A stretch of DNA of 64,000 nt from Mesorhizobium caraganae. GTDB taxonomy: Bacteria > Pseudomonadota > Alphaproteobacteria > Rhizobiales > Rhizobiaceae. The stretch is taken from NCBI RefSeq assembly GCF_016836705.1, contig NZ_JAFCGY010000020.1:1-64000 (forward strand). The letters run 5' to 3'. Positions 18,631 through 29,086 of this stretch are shown piece after piece. Made by a program: the position numbers and the translations under genes. Every line of letters begins with the position of its first letter. Position 1 is the stretch's first letter. The notes below the pieces were generated by a model. The model was not told where the DNA came from. It searched no databases and worked only from the letters and a program-made list of their open reading frames with translations.

Positions 18631-18707
18631 TGGTACCGTTGGCTGGGATCGAACCAGCGACCTCCGGATCCACAATCCGGCGCTCTAACCATCTGAGCTA
18701 CAACGGC
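18631..18707 (-). tRNA. tRNA-His (GTG)
   Basis: A complete cloverleaf of 77 nt including the encoded CCA: acceptor GCCGTTG/CAACGGT (with one G-U at 1:72), D arm GCTC/GAGC, anticodon arm CCGGA-TTGTGGA-TCCGG with anticodon GTG, and T arm GCTGG-TTCGATC-CCAGC. The discriminator is A73, and the base before position 1 is T rather than the G-1 that nearly all other tRNA-His have. Both traits are known for a clade of alphaproteobacteria that includes Rhizobiales. No integrase or attachment-site duplication is seen beside it. Confidence 0.96.
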
Positions 18708-18861
18708 ACGTTCGCCTGAGCCAGATCGTGGTGAAAAATTCATTCTCCGAGATCCGCTCTGTCGTTCGGCGATGCGTCCAATACGGTCTATCAGAGTCTA
18801 ATTCAAGGCCTTTGATAAGGCAAAGCCCGGTTCCTCGAGCGGGCGCCGCTTTTCAGCAGGC

Positions 18862-18982
18862 AAAAGAAAAGGCCGGCGGGAGGAGGTGCCGGCCTTTTCC
18901 TGTTACGAGCCAGCGGGAGGAGGTGCTGGCTGGTTACCCCGGAGAGCAGAGGGAGGAGGTTCCACTCGCCGGGTATTCATTG
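18862..18982 (-). ncRNA. Trans-acting sRNA with three anti-Shine-Dalgarno hairpins (alpha-r14 / CcsR-like)
   Basis: On the minus strand three successive hairpins each present the same 10-nt loop ACCTCCTCCC. Hairpin 1 (about 18936-18974) has an interrupted stem, hairpin 2 (18908-18931) has a 7-bp AGCCAGC/GCTGGCT stem, and hairpin 3 (18867-18898) has a GGCCGGC/GCCGGCC stem extended by A-U pairs and followed by TTTTCTTTT, a rho-independent terminator. The loop is complementary to GGAGG ribosome sites. Rhizobial alpha-r14 and the wider cuckoo/CcsR RNAs have exactly this layout and about this length. The 5' end is an estimate from a possible -10 element (GATAGA) at 18989-18994. It probably blocks translation of many mRNAs under stress. 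Confidence 0.82.
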
Positions 18983-19055
18983 GACAACTCTATCGCACAT
19001 CTATTTGTCTGACGAAATGCGACGTTTTGATGCATCGCAGAGTTGTGCGTAATTA

Positions 19056-19514
19056 TTAGGCGGCCTTGATGTCCTTCAGGGCCTTCTCGAAAGCGGTCTT
19101 GACCGGCTTGGAGACGTCTTCGGCAGCCTTTGAAGCAACCGCCTGGAATTCCTTGGCCTGCTCGACGGTCGACTCGACGCGCTTGCGCAGGAAGGCGGTC
19201 TGCAGCTCGACGACTTCCGACAGCGACTTGGCGCCGATCAGGGCTTCGAGATGCGAGAAGCCGGCTTCGGCATTGGCGCGCAGAGCGGCGATGGTCTTGA
19301 GCGACAGGTCGCTGGAAACGGTCTTGGCGGTCTCGAAGGTCGATTCCAGAACTTTCTGGGTCTCTTCGGCGCCGGTCTTCAGCTTGGAATAGGCTTCCTT
19401 CGACTGCTCAACGCCCTTTTCGGCGAAAGCGCGGATCTGGTCGGTCGCCTTGGAGGCGTCGAAGCTCGGGAATTCAACGTTTTCGATGGTCTCAGCGGTC
19501 TTGGCCTTGGTCAT
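19056..19514 (-). CDS. phaP: Phasin (polyhydroxyalkanoate granule-associated protein)
   Basis: A 152-aa phasin, a small amphipathic helical protein that coats PHB granules. The fold is seen as long Ala/Lys/Glu helices without Cys or Trp (residues about 30-145), with the family segment AFAEKGVEQSKEAYSKLKTG near the N-terminus. The start follows GAAAGGATGGAAA. TGC-rich motifs upstream look like sites of the PHB regulator PhaR (AniA). Acetoacetate-CoA ligase lies nearby and serves the same storage cycle. The small RNA gene lies immediately downstream on the same strand. Confidence 0.88.
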   Translation of the reverse strand: MTKAKTAETIENVEFPSFDASKATDQIRAFAEKGVEQSKEAYSKLKTGAEETQKVLESTFETAKTVSSDLSLKTIAALRANAEAGFSHLEALIGAKSLSEVVELQTAFLRKRVESTVEQAKEFQAVASKAAEDVSKPVKTAFEKALKDIKAA

Positions 19515-19591
19515 TTTCCATCCTTTCGGGGGTAGCGGCTTTGACAGAAAGCCGTCTCGTTCATGTATGATGGCAATATAGCGGTTTTTTT

Positions 19592-19620
19592 GTGCGATGC
19601 AATATCTTTGTTGCAGTGCA
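19592..19620. promoter_or_regulatory. Candidate PhaR (AniA) operator upstream of phasin
   Basis: Two TGC-rich half-sites lie about 80-105 bp upstream of the phasin start: GTGCGATGCAA (19592-19602) and TTGCAGTGCA (19611-19620). On the minus strand the pair reads TGCACTGCAA then TTGCATCGCAC. PhaR-type repressors of PHB genes recognise TGCA-rich sequence of this kind. The assignment is inference; no binding data were seen. Confidence 0.4.
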
Positions 19621-19813
19621 CCATAAATTTCTTCCGCGACGTTACCCCGGGCATTGCCCGAGGGTCGTTAACCAAGAGGCCAGAGATTCCGTCTGCTTTC
19701 CGCCACGGCTTGTGGACCTTCGCCGCGTGGGCTTTTATTAACAAAGCGTTAACTGCAAATTGCCCGCCTTGTAGGTTCGCCAAGAGGTTTCACCGAAAGG
19801 GTCCGCCAAGCGC

Positions 19814-22800
19814 ATGCCGTCCGAGAACTACTCTTTCCTCGATGTCGCCGTGCTCGACGCGGTCCGCCGGCGCTTCGCCGCCGGCGACGCGATCGCGATT
19901 CTGTCGGCTGACCTCGAACAGGTGATCTGGGCCAACGGGCCGGGCGCGGCGGTGTTCGGCTACCCCGATATCGAAGCCATCATCGGCGCCTCGGCACAGC
20001 TGCCGCTGATCGCCAGGCGGCAGATCATGGCGACCGCAGGCTTTCCGAAGATCGGCAGCGACCGCGCCATCACGGTGCGTCTGGCGACCGGCATGACCAG
20101 CCGCGCCGTCGGCTTCCTGGCCAGTGCGGTGACCATGCCGGACGGCGAAAGCGCGATCATGCTGGCACTGCCGGCAGCGCAGACCGGCTCGCGCAGTGCT
20201 GCAGACATTGCGGCCCGCGCCATCAGCGGCTTTAACGAAGACGGCCATTTCATCGCCTTTGTCAACGCCGCCGGCACCGTCGAGGCGGCTTCGGATGGTT
20301 TTGCCGCGCTCGCCATCCGGCCTGAAACGCTGGCGGCGCTCGTCGCCGATGTGGCGAGCCAGGACGACCGCATCGTCAAGCGGCTGGTCCCGGGCGGTAC
20401 CACGTCCTATCCGGCGGGCTTTGCCCGCCTGACCGAGTCCAGGCATCTGCTGGTGGTCATCGACGAGGATCAGCTCGGGGAGGAAAACCCCGTCGGTGAG
20501 CTGGATGCCGAACCCGCCACAGCGCAGCAGGACGCGGACCCGACGCAAGCGGCCCCAGAGGACGCAGTGACGGCGGATGCAGTAGCCGATCAACCCGCAG
20601 CAAGCGGCAATCAGGGCGCACGGCTCGCGGTCGTGCCAGCCGAGGCCGCTCCGACAGCGACTGAGCATGATGCTTCGGCGTCAACCGATACAAAGGCAGA
20701 CGATCGCGGGCAAACGACCGGCCGCGAGCAGGCGGCGAACGACAGCGCGCCTGTGCAACATGATCATTGGTACTTCCATGCCGGCGAAGAGCCGCAGGCG
20801 AGCGAGTCGGACAGCCCGACCGAAGCCGAGCCGGAATCGGTTGTGTCGGCCGTGAACCCACAGCCGGACAGTACTGTTGCCACCTCGCCCACCCTGCCCT
20901 CCAATGTAACCTCACCGGCTGCGCCACCCGCCGCCCGCGAGATCGACCGCACGGCGCCGCCGCTGCGTTTCGTCTGGCGCACCGACGCCGAGGGCAAATT
21001 CAGCGCGTTGTCGCCGGAATTCACCGACATCGTCGGCAAGCCCGCCGCCGATGTGATCGGCCGCCGCTTCAAGGATGTCGCGGCAACATTCGGCCTCGAT
21101 GCCTCTGGCGAGATCGCCCGCCTGCTCGAACGGCGCGACACCTGGTCGGGCCGCTCGGTGCTGTGGCCGGTGGCCGGCACCGACCTGAAGATTCCTGTCG
21201 ATCTGGCGGCACTCCCCGTCTATGGCCGCAGCCGCGCCTTCGAAGGGTTCCGTGGGTTCGGCGTCGCCCGCGCCAGCGATGCGGTGGTCGATCCGGAAGC
21301 GATCGGCATGGCGCTGGTCCCCAACGGCACCCCACCGGCGGCAGCCGAGCGAGCCGCGGAACAGACCGTGGCGGACGCTCCCAAGGCGGCCGATCCGTTC
21401 AAGGGCGAAGTGCCTGCACTGACCATCGTGCCGAAGCAGGAACGGCGTTTCGCCGACAAGGTCATTCGGCTGGCCGAGCATCGGCAGCCCGCCAATGACA
21501 AGGGTCTGTCGACGCTGGAACGCAGCGCTTTCCGAGAGATCGGCGAGCGGCTGAAGAAGGACAATCCTCCGCCGGAGCAGCCGGAGACCAGCAAGCCGGC
21601 CGAACCTGCCAAGCCAGATCAGGTGACGCCGGACCAGGCCGGGCCGGACCACGCCAAGGCAGATCAGCCCAAGCCGGATCATATCGAGGTGGACCAGGCT
21701 GAAACGGCCCCGCCAGCCCAGCAACCCGCCGAGGCCACGGACGAAGCCATCCCGGCAGCCGCATCCGAAACACCGGCAATTGAAAGCGAAACGGCTGAGG
21801 CCGAACCGCCCGAAGGCGACGCCGAGGACGAAAAGGATCTGGCGCGGCTCGACGGCGCCGAGCCGGACAAAGCGGCTACAAACAAGGATGCGGGCGAGAC
21901 GAAAGCGCCGATCGTGTCGCGCTCGCTGCTCGACTATGCCGATCCCGAACCAGGCTCCGTCACCGGCGAAGGCGACGCGGCGACGTCTTCCGGTAGCGAA
22001 CCGGCGCCGGCTTCCGAGCCGGTAGAGACGAGCGCACAAGAGACCGTCGAAGCTTCCGAACCGCAACCGGCTGCTGCCGAGGCGCCGGCCGATGCCGGCG
22101 AAGACGACAGCATGACTGCCGCCGATTTCCGCGATGCCGAGGACAATGAGGATTGGGCCCCGGCCGACGAGGCGACCGGTTCGGCCGTGCAAGACGGTGA
22201 CAAGGCCGGCGCTGCGGACACCGCGCCGGCAGAACCGCCGCGCCTGAAAGTGCCGCCGCTCAAGCTTGAAGGGTTCGTGCCCTCGGCATTTTCGGCCGGA
22301 GATGAACACAAGGCGCCGGACACCTCGTTGCTCGGCAAATTGCCGGTGCCGCTGCTGATCCATTCCGGTGACGAGCTTCACTACGCCAATGAGGAATTCC
22401 TCGGCCTCACCGGCTATGACACGCTCGAGGATTTGAGCGATGCTGGGGGCCTCGACGCGCTATTTGCCGATCCCTATTCTGAAGCGGCAGATGAAAGCGA
22501 CCACGCGCTTCGGCTGAAGACGCGCGAGGGCCAAGAATTTCCGATCGAAGCCATTTTGCGTTCGGTGCCGTGGCGCGCAGGCAAGGCGCTGATGCTGGTG
22601 GTGCGGCGCACCGGCGACGATGAGGCGCCGGTGGCTGCGCATGTCGCAGCTGAAGAACAGACGCAGCCCGACGTTTCCGAGCTCAAATCGCGCATTGCCG
22701 AAATGCGCACCATCATCGACACCGCGACCGATGGCGTGGTGCTGATCGGCCGTGACGGCGACATCCGCTCGATCAGCCGGCCGGCCGAGGCGCTGTTCGG

Positions 22801-23800
22801 CTTCGACAGCGACGAGGTGACCGGCAAGCCGTTCGCTTCGCTGTTTGCCATCGAAAGCCAGCGCGCGGCGCGCGACTATCTCAACGGCCTGTCCGAGCCC
22901 GGCGTGGCGAGCGTCATGAATGATGGCCGCGAAGTGATCGGGCGGGAGGCGCAGGGGCGCTTCATTCCGCTGTTCATGACCATAGGCAGGCTGCCCAACG
23001 ACAGCGGCTTCTGCGCCGTGGTGCGCGACATCACGCAGTGGAAGCGCGCCGAGGAGGACCTGACCCAGGCGCGCGCGGTGGCTGAGCGCGCCTCCTCGCA
23101 GAAGACCGATTTTCTCGCGCGCATCAGCCACGAAATCCGCACGCCGCTCAATGCCATTATCGGCTTCTCTGAGCTGATGGTGGACGAGAAGTTCGGCCCG
23201 GTCGCCAATGACCGCTACCGCGACTATCTGCGCGACATCAACCGCTCGGGCAACCACGTGCTCGACCTCGTCAACGACCTGCTCGACATCTCGAAGATCG
23301 AGGCCGGCCAGCAGGAGATGGACTACGAGGCAGTGTCGCTCAACGATACGCTGGGCGAGACGGTGGCGATGATGCAGCCGCAGGCCAATCGCGAGCGCGT
23401 CATCATTCGCTCCAGCTTTGCTTCGCGGCTGCCGGAAGTGGTCGCCGACCTCAGAAGCGTGCGCCAGATCGCGCTCAACATCCTGTCCAACGCCATCCGC
23501 TATACGCAGGCCGGCGGCCAGGTGATCGTGTCGACCGCCTATGAAACCTCCGGCGACGTCGTCATGCGGGTGCGCGACACCGGCATCGGTATGAGCCATG
23601 CCGAGATCGAGCAGGCGCTGAAGCCGTTCAAGCAGATCAATGCGCTGAAGCGCGGACGCGGTGATGGCACCGGGCTCGGCCTGCCGCTGACCAAAGCGAT
23701 GGTGGAGGCCAACCGCGCCCGCTTCACCATCACCTCGACACCCGGCGAAGGCACGCTGGTCGAGGTCGCCTTCCCGTCGACGCGTGTTCTGGCGGAATAG
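19814..23800 (+). CDS. Large PAS-domain sensor histidine kinase, PdhS/CbrA-like
   Basis: A 1328-aa soluble histidine kinase. An N-terminal PAS-like sensor (about residues 5-215) is followed by an acidic linker, a PAS domain near 380-470, a long disordered acidic Ala/Pro/Glu linker (about 480-835) with PDQ/PDH repeats, and two more PAS domains near 840-930 and 960-1075. The kinase core has phospho-acceptor His1106 (ISHEIRTPLNAIIGFSE) and a GDGTGLGLPL G-box. The H-box and the layout match the PdhS/PleC/DivJ-like kinases of Rhizobiales, which act on DivK and control cell cycle and envelope. There is no TM and no own response regulator nearby. The linker is unusually long. Confidence 0.85.
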   Translation: MPSENYSFLDVAVLDAVRRRFAAGDAIAILSADLEQVIWANGPGAAVFGYPDIEAIIGASAQLPLIARRQIMATAGFPKIGSDRAITVRLATGMTSRAVGFLASAVTMPDGESAIMLALPAAQTGSRSAADIAARAISGFNEDGHFIAFVNAAGTVEAASDGFAALAIRPETLAALVADVASQDDRIVKRLVPGGTTSYPAGFARLTESRHLLVVIDEDQLGEENPVGELDAEPATAQQDADPTQAAPEDAVTADAVADQPAASGNQGARLAVVPAEAAPTATEHDASASTDTKADDRGQTTGREQAANDSAPVQHDHWYFHAGEEPQASESDSPTEAEPESVVSAVNPQPDSTVATSPTLPSNVTSPAAPPAAREIDRTAPPLRFVWRTDAEGKFSALSPEFTDIVGKPAADVIGRRFKDVAATFGLDASGEIARLLERRDTWSGRSVLWPVAGTDLKIPVDLAALPVYGRSRAFEGFRGFGVARASDAVVDPEAIGMALVPNGTPPAAAERAAEQTVADAPKAADPFKGEVPALTIVPKQERRFADKVIRLAEHRQPANDKGLSTLERSAFREIGERLKKDNPPPEQPETSKPAEPAKPDQVTPDQAGPDHAKADQPKPDHIEVDQAETAPPAQQPAEATDEAIPAAASETPAIESETAEAEPPEGDAEDEKDLARLDGAEPDKAATNKDAGETKAPIVSRSLLDYADPEPGSVTGEGDAATSSGSEPAPASEPVETSAQETVEASEPQPAAAEAPADAGEDDSMTAADFRDAEDNEDWAPADEATGSAVQDGDKAGAADTAPAEPPRLKVPPLKLEGFVPSAFSAGDEHKAPDTSLLGKLPVPLLIHSGDELHYANEEFLGLTGYDTLEDLSDAGGLDALFADPYSEAADESDHALRLKTREGQEFPIEAILRSVPWRAGKALMLVVRRTGDDEAPVAAHVAAEEQTQPDVSELKSRIAEMRTIIDTATDGVVLIGRDGDIRSISRPAEALFGFDSDEVTGKPFASLFAIESQRAARDYLNGLSEPGVASVMNDGREVIGREAQGRFIPLFMTIGRLPNDSGFCAVVRDITQWKRAEEDLTQARAVAERASSQKTDFLARISHEIRTPLNAIIGFSELMVDEKFGPVANDRYRDYLRDINRSGNHVLDLVNDLLDISKIEAGQQEMDYEAVSLNDTLGETVAMMQPQANRERVIIRSSFASRLPEVVADLRSVRQIALNILSNAIRYTQAGGQVIVSTAYETSGDVVMRVRDTGIGMSHAEIEQALKPFKQINALKRGRGDGTGLGLPLTKAMVEANRARFTITSTPGEGTLVEVAFPSTRVLAE

Positions 23801-23830
23801 AGCCGCTCCATCCAGAACCGGCACAAAGAA

Positions 23831-23852
23831 AAGGCGTCCAACAGGACGCCTT
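23831..23852. terminator. Terminator hairpin between convergent kinase and acetoacetate-CoA ligase genes
   Basis: A 9-bp perfect stem, AAGGCGTCC/GGACGCCTT with loop AACA. On the minus strand it is followed by TTCTTTG after the TT of the stem, so it could end the ligase transcript. On the plus strand it lies 30 nt after the kinase stop with little T-run. The remaining 200 bp to the ligase stop show no gene. Confidence 0.6.
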
Positions 23853-24058
23853 AAATGGATTTGCTGTCACAACGGGGGCTTGAGCGAATCTGATCCTCAG
23901 GGGACGAGGAACGGGATTTCTCCCTCAAGTTACGTGCGACTATCGACGCCGGGCCTTAACAACTCCTTACCGGCCGCCCAAAAAATTTACGAATGTGTAC
24001 CACTCGTGAAATCTAGGTAAATTCGACCGACATATCTCGTTAACCATGCCGGCGGCGG

Positions 24059-26017
<1,959 letters not shown>

Positions 26018-26071
26018 GATCGATCCTCCTTGAAGCCGGTCGCGTCGCAAGACTGATATGCTTTTGTTTCC

Positions 26072-26120
26072 ATGCATGTCGTTGTCCTGGAACCGCTGCA
26101 CACTTCCGGCCGACATGCAT
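26072..26120. repeat. Palindromic repeat, ATGCATGTCG class
   Basis: A 49-bp imperfect palindrome: outer arms ATGCATGTCG (26072-26081) and CGACATGCAT (26111-26120) pair perfectly, and inner arms CTGGAA/TTCCGG pair partly. A second copy lies at 47573-47620. It sits in the upstream region of the acetoacetate-CoA ligase gene. The rest of the gap to 26346 shows no gene. Confidence 0.65.
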
Positions 26121-26346
26121 TAGCCCCAGCTTTACAGGCGTCGCTGTCCCAAAAACGCCGCGTCTCGTACCAGGCTGAAGCTGCATCGCTTATGCCTATC
26201 GCCATGCGGCAGAGCAAGATTTTGTTCAGCTAAACTCAGCCAGGTGTGCGCAATTGCCATCGCCGGGCCATAAAGACTTGAAATGCGTCAGCGCTGGGTT
26301 ACACCCGTCGGGCGATTTTTGTCGGAATGAAAGCATACGGGGCGAT

Positions 26347-28200
26347 ATGCCATCACCTTTGATCCGGCACGGAATATGGGCGATCGGCGTTGCCGTGCTC
26401 GTCATCGCGCTGGTCGTCGCCGCTCTGCCGCTGATTGCCTCGACCCGGATCGTGCGCGACCGCATCGCCTGGGAGATGAGCGCATGGAGCGGTTTCAGGG
26501 TCACCATTGACGGTTCACCGCGCATCGAGGTGTGGCCGAACTTCCGCGCCATATTGAGCGACGTCACGCTGTCGCAGTGGACCGAGACCGACGCGCCGCC
26601 GGTGATCGAAGCCGAGCGGGTCGAGGTCGACCTTTCAGCTATGGCGGCGCTGCAGGGCGATGTGGAGTTTTCGACGGCGCGGCTGGTGCGGCCGACGATC
26701 CGGGTCCAGCGCACCGCAAACGGCATGTTTCTGCCCGCCATGCCGACCGGAGGGCGCATCACGCGCTCCATCGACACCGCGCGCGGCGTGGTCAGCGCCG
26801 ATCCGGCGAAGCCTGATCTGAGCAAGCTGCCGACCGATCCGTTCGGCACCGTGGAGTTCAGGGACGGCCGCATGGTCGCCTCCATCGGCGGCAAGGACGT
26901 CGAATTGCTGACCAGCCTCAGCGGCCAGGCGAACTGGGCGGCGATGAACAGCAATGCGACCTTGTCGGCGACCGGCATCTGGCGCGGCGAAAGCGTCACC
27001 CTCGATGCGTCCTCGCCCAAGCCGCTGGTGTTGTTTGCCGGCGGTGCTGCGCCAATCACCTTTTCGTTCAAGGCAGCCCCGGCCAGCTTCTCATTCGACG
27101 GCACGGCCGGGATGTCGCAAAACGCCTATTTCGACGGCCAGGTGAAATTCGCCGCACCGTCGCTGCGGCGCGTGCTGGAATGGTCGCAGGCCGGAATTGC
27201 ACCGGGCGCCGCAATCGGCTCGGTGTCGATTTCGAGCAAGATCACTGCGACGGCCGGCCGCATCAAATTCGAAAACACGGCGGTCACGCTCGACAACAAC
27301 CCGGGAATGGGGGCGCTGGACTTCTCGTTCGGCGACGCCTTGCCGGTGATTTCCGGCACGCTCGCCTTTGATACGCTCGACCTCAGGTCGCTGTTCTCCG
27401 CCTTCACGCCGCTGGCGCCCACCGGCGAAACCGGCCCCGGGGAAATCGACACCAGCTTTGCCGACCGCGTCAATCTGGATCTGAGGCTATCGGCGGCGCA
27501 TGCCTCGGCCGGCGCGATCCAGCTTGCAGACGTCGCCGCCACGGCGCAGGTCAAGAACGGGCTTGCCGTCTTCGACATTTCCGATGCGTCGGCCTTTGGC
27601 GGCAACGTTCAGAGCAGCCTGCGCTTCGACCGCAAGCCGGAGGGTTCGCAGGTCGAGATCCGGCTGCTCGCCTCCGACATTGACGGCGCCGCTTTCGGCA
27701 CGGCTGCCGGCATGACGCGATTGGTGCCGGCCAGCACCGGCACGGTCTCGGTTATCCTCAAAGGGCCGGGGAAATCGTGGGACTCGATCTTCGAGAACGC
27801 CGACGGCTCGGTCTCGGCGACGTTCGGGCCAGGCGCACTGAGCGGGCTCAATTTGCCGGCGTTTCTGAAGCACACCGAACAGGGCGGCTTCTTCGCGCTC
27901 GACGATGTCTCGGACGGGACGCTGCCGATCGACGGCGCCGAGCTCAAAGCCACCATCTCGAAGGGCGTGGCGCGGCTGGACAAGGCCGAGGCCAATTCGG
28001 CGAAATACAAGATCTGGCTATCCGGCATCGCGTCCTATGGCGGACGCGGGCTGGCGCTGTCGGGCGGTATCACCCAGGTCGATCCGGCGGCAGCGCCCGC
28101 CAATGGCCAGCAGGTGCCTAACCAGTCGTCCTTTTTCGTCGGCGGCACCTGGAGCACACCGTTCATCTCGCCGATCAGCCGCGGCATCTCAGGCGAATAG
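26347..28200 (+). CDS. AsmA family protein
   Basis: A 617-aa protein with an N-terminal signal anchor (WAIGVAVLVIALVVAALPLIA) followed by a long beta-rich periplasmic part. The AsmA signature is seen at the N-terminus (VTIDGSPRIEVWPNFRAILSDV) and at the C-terminus (GFFALDDVSDGTLPIDGAELKATIS). AsmA/TamB-type proteins span the periplasm and help phospholipid or protein traffic to the outer membrane. The frame opens at 26254, but the extra residues are not hydrophobic and would hide the anchor, so I chose 26347. The ribosome site there is weak (ACGGGGCG). Confidence 0.82.
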   Translation: MPSPLIRHGIWAIGVAVLVIALVVAALPLIASTRIVRDRIAWEMSAWSGFRVTIDGSPRIEVWPNFRAILSDVTLSQWTETDAPPVIEAERVEVDLSAMAALQGDVEFSTARLVRPTIRVQRTANGMFLPAMPTGGRITRSIDTARGVVSADPAKPDLSKLPTDPFGTVEFRDGRMVASIGGKDVELLTSLSGQANWAAMNSNATLSATGIWRGESVTLDASSPKPLVLFAGGAAPITFSFKAAPASFSFDGTAGMSQNAYFDGQVKFAAPSLRRVLEWSQAGIAPGAAIGSVSISSKITATAGRIKFENTAVTLDNNPGMGALDFSFGDALPVISGTLAFDTLDLRSLFSAFTPLAPTGETGPGEIDTSFADRVNLDLRLSAAHASAGAIQLADVAATAQVKNGLAVFDISDASAFGGNVQSSLRFDRKPEGSQVEIRLLASDIDGAAFGTAAGMTRLVPASTGTVSVILKGPGKSWDSIFENADGSVSATFGPGALSGLNLPAFLKHTEQGGFFALDDVSDGTLPIDGAELKATISKGVARLDKAEANSAKYKIWLSGIASYGGRGLALSGGITQVDPAAAPANGQQVPNQSSFFVGGTWSTPFISPISRGISGE

Positions 28201-28235
28201 GCAGCCCCTCCCCGGGAGCTGCCGTGCTCTGTTTG

Positions 28236-28264
28236 TTTGACGCAATTCCGAACGGAATTGCTCG
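28236..28264. repeat. Palindromic repeat, TTGACGCAATTCC class (short copy)
   Basis: Short copy with perfect arms CAATTCCG (28243-28250) and CGGAATTG (28253-28260), preceded by TTTGTTTGACG and followed by CTC. It lies between the convergent AsmA and potI genes and could act as a terminator stem. A longer copy with the same ends lies at 39755-39826. Confidence 0.55.
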
Positions 28265-28267
28265 GGA

Positions 28268-29086
28268 TCAGCCGCGCTGCGCGGCCTGTTCGTCGAGCTG
28301 ACGCTGCACCTCACGCCGTTTGTTGGCGACCGAGGCGATGACAACGCCTACTGCCACAACCGCGATCAGGATGGTGCAGGCGGCATTGATCTCCGGCGTC
28401 ACGCCGAGACGCACCTGGCTGTAGATCTTCATCGGCAGCGTGGTGGCGCCGGGGCCAGACGTGAAGGACGCGATCACCAGATCGTCGAGCGAGAGGGTAA
28501 AGGCCAGCATCCAGCCAGACACGATAGCCGGCATGATGACCGGCAGCGTGATCTGGAAGAAGGTCTTCACCGGCGTTGCGCCGAGATCCATCGCGGCCTC
28601 TTCCAGTGACCGGTCGAACGAGACCAAACGCGACTGCACGACGACGGCGACAAAACACATGGTCAACGTGATGTGGGCAAGCGTGACGGTGACGAAACCA
28701 CGGTCGAGACCGACGGCAACGAAGAGCAAAAGCAGCGACAGGCCGGTGATGACTTCCGGCATGACCAGCGGCGCAAACACCATGCCGGAAAACAGAATGC
28801 GGCCCCGGAAGCGGGTGTAGCGGGTCAAGGTCAGGGCCGCCAGCGTGCCGAGCACGGTTGCCACCGTGGCGGAGATGACACCGACGCGCGCCGTCACCCA
28901 GGTTGCGTCCATCAGCCCCTGATTGTGGAACAGCGAGACATACCATTTGGTCGAGAAGCCGCCCCAGACGGTGACCAGCTTCGATTCGTTGAACGAGAAG
29001 ACGATGAGCAGCACGATCGGCAGATAGAGGAAGGCAAAGCCCAGCACGACCGAGGTGACGTTGAAGCGGCTCCAGGTGGCGTTCAT
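28268..29086 (-). CDS. potI: Putrescine/spermidine ABC transporter permease PotI
   Basis: A 272-aa inner-membrane permease with six predicted helices and the BPD transport family EAA loop (SLEEAAMDLGATPVKTFFQITLPVIMPAI, in part). It forms the translocation channel with PotH. Its start overlaps the potH stop by 4 nt, so translation is coupled. It is the last gene of the potFGHI operon. The exact polyamine (putrescine or spermidine) cannot be told from the permease. Confidence 0.88.
   Translation of the reverse strand: MNATWSRFNVTSVVLGFAFLYLPIVLLIVFSFNESKLVTVWGGFSTKWYVSLFHNQGLMDATWVTARVGVISATVATVLGTLAALTLTRYTRFRGRILFSGMVFAPLVMPEVITGLSLLLLFVAVGLDRGFVTVTLAHITLTMCFVAVVVQSRLVSFDRSLEEAAMDLGATPVKTFFQITLPVIMPAIVSGWMLAFTLSLDDLVIASFTSGPGATTLPMKIYSQVRLGVTPEINAACTILIAVVAVGVVIASVANKRREVQRQLDEQAAQRG

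Noticed and set aside
18631-18707. tRNA-His considered as an island attachment site
   Set aside because: There is no integrase, no repeated tRNA 3' end and no foreign composition on either side.
18826-18845. GCCCG/CGGGC hairpin between the sRNA and tRNA-His as a separate terminator
   Set aside because: Short 5-bp stem with a 10-nt loop and only TTTGCC after it on the minus strand; the sRNA already has a better terminator.
18728-19012. A 94-codon plus-strand frame across the sRNA
   Set aside because: It lacks a ribosome site, is low complexity and overlaps the three hairpins on the opposite strand.
22460-23824. A 454-codon minus-strand frame opposite the kinase core
   Set aside because: The plus strand shows an intact H-box and G-box; the minus frame has no recognisable motif.
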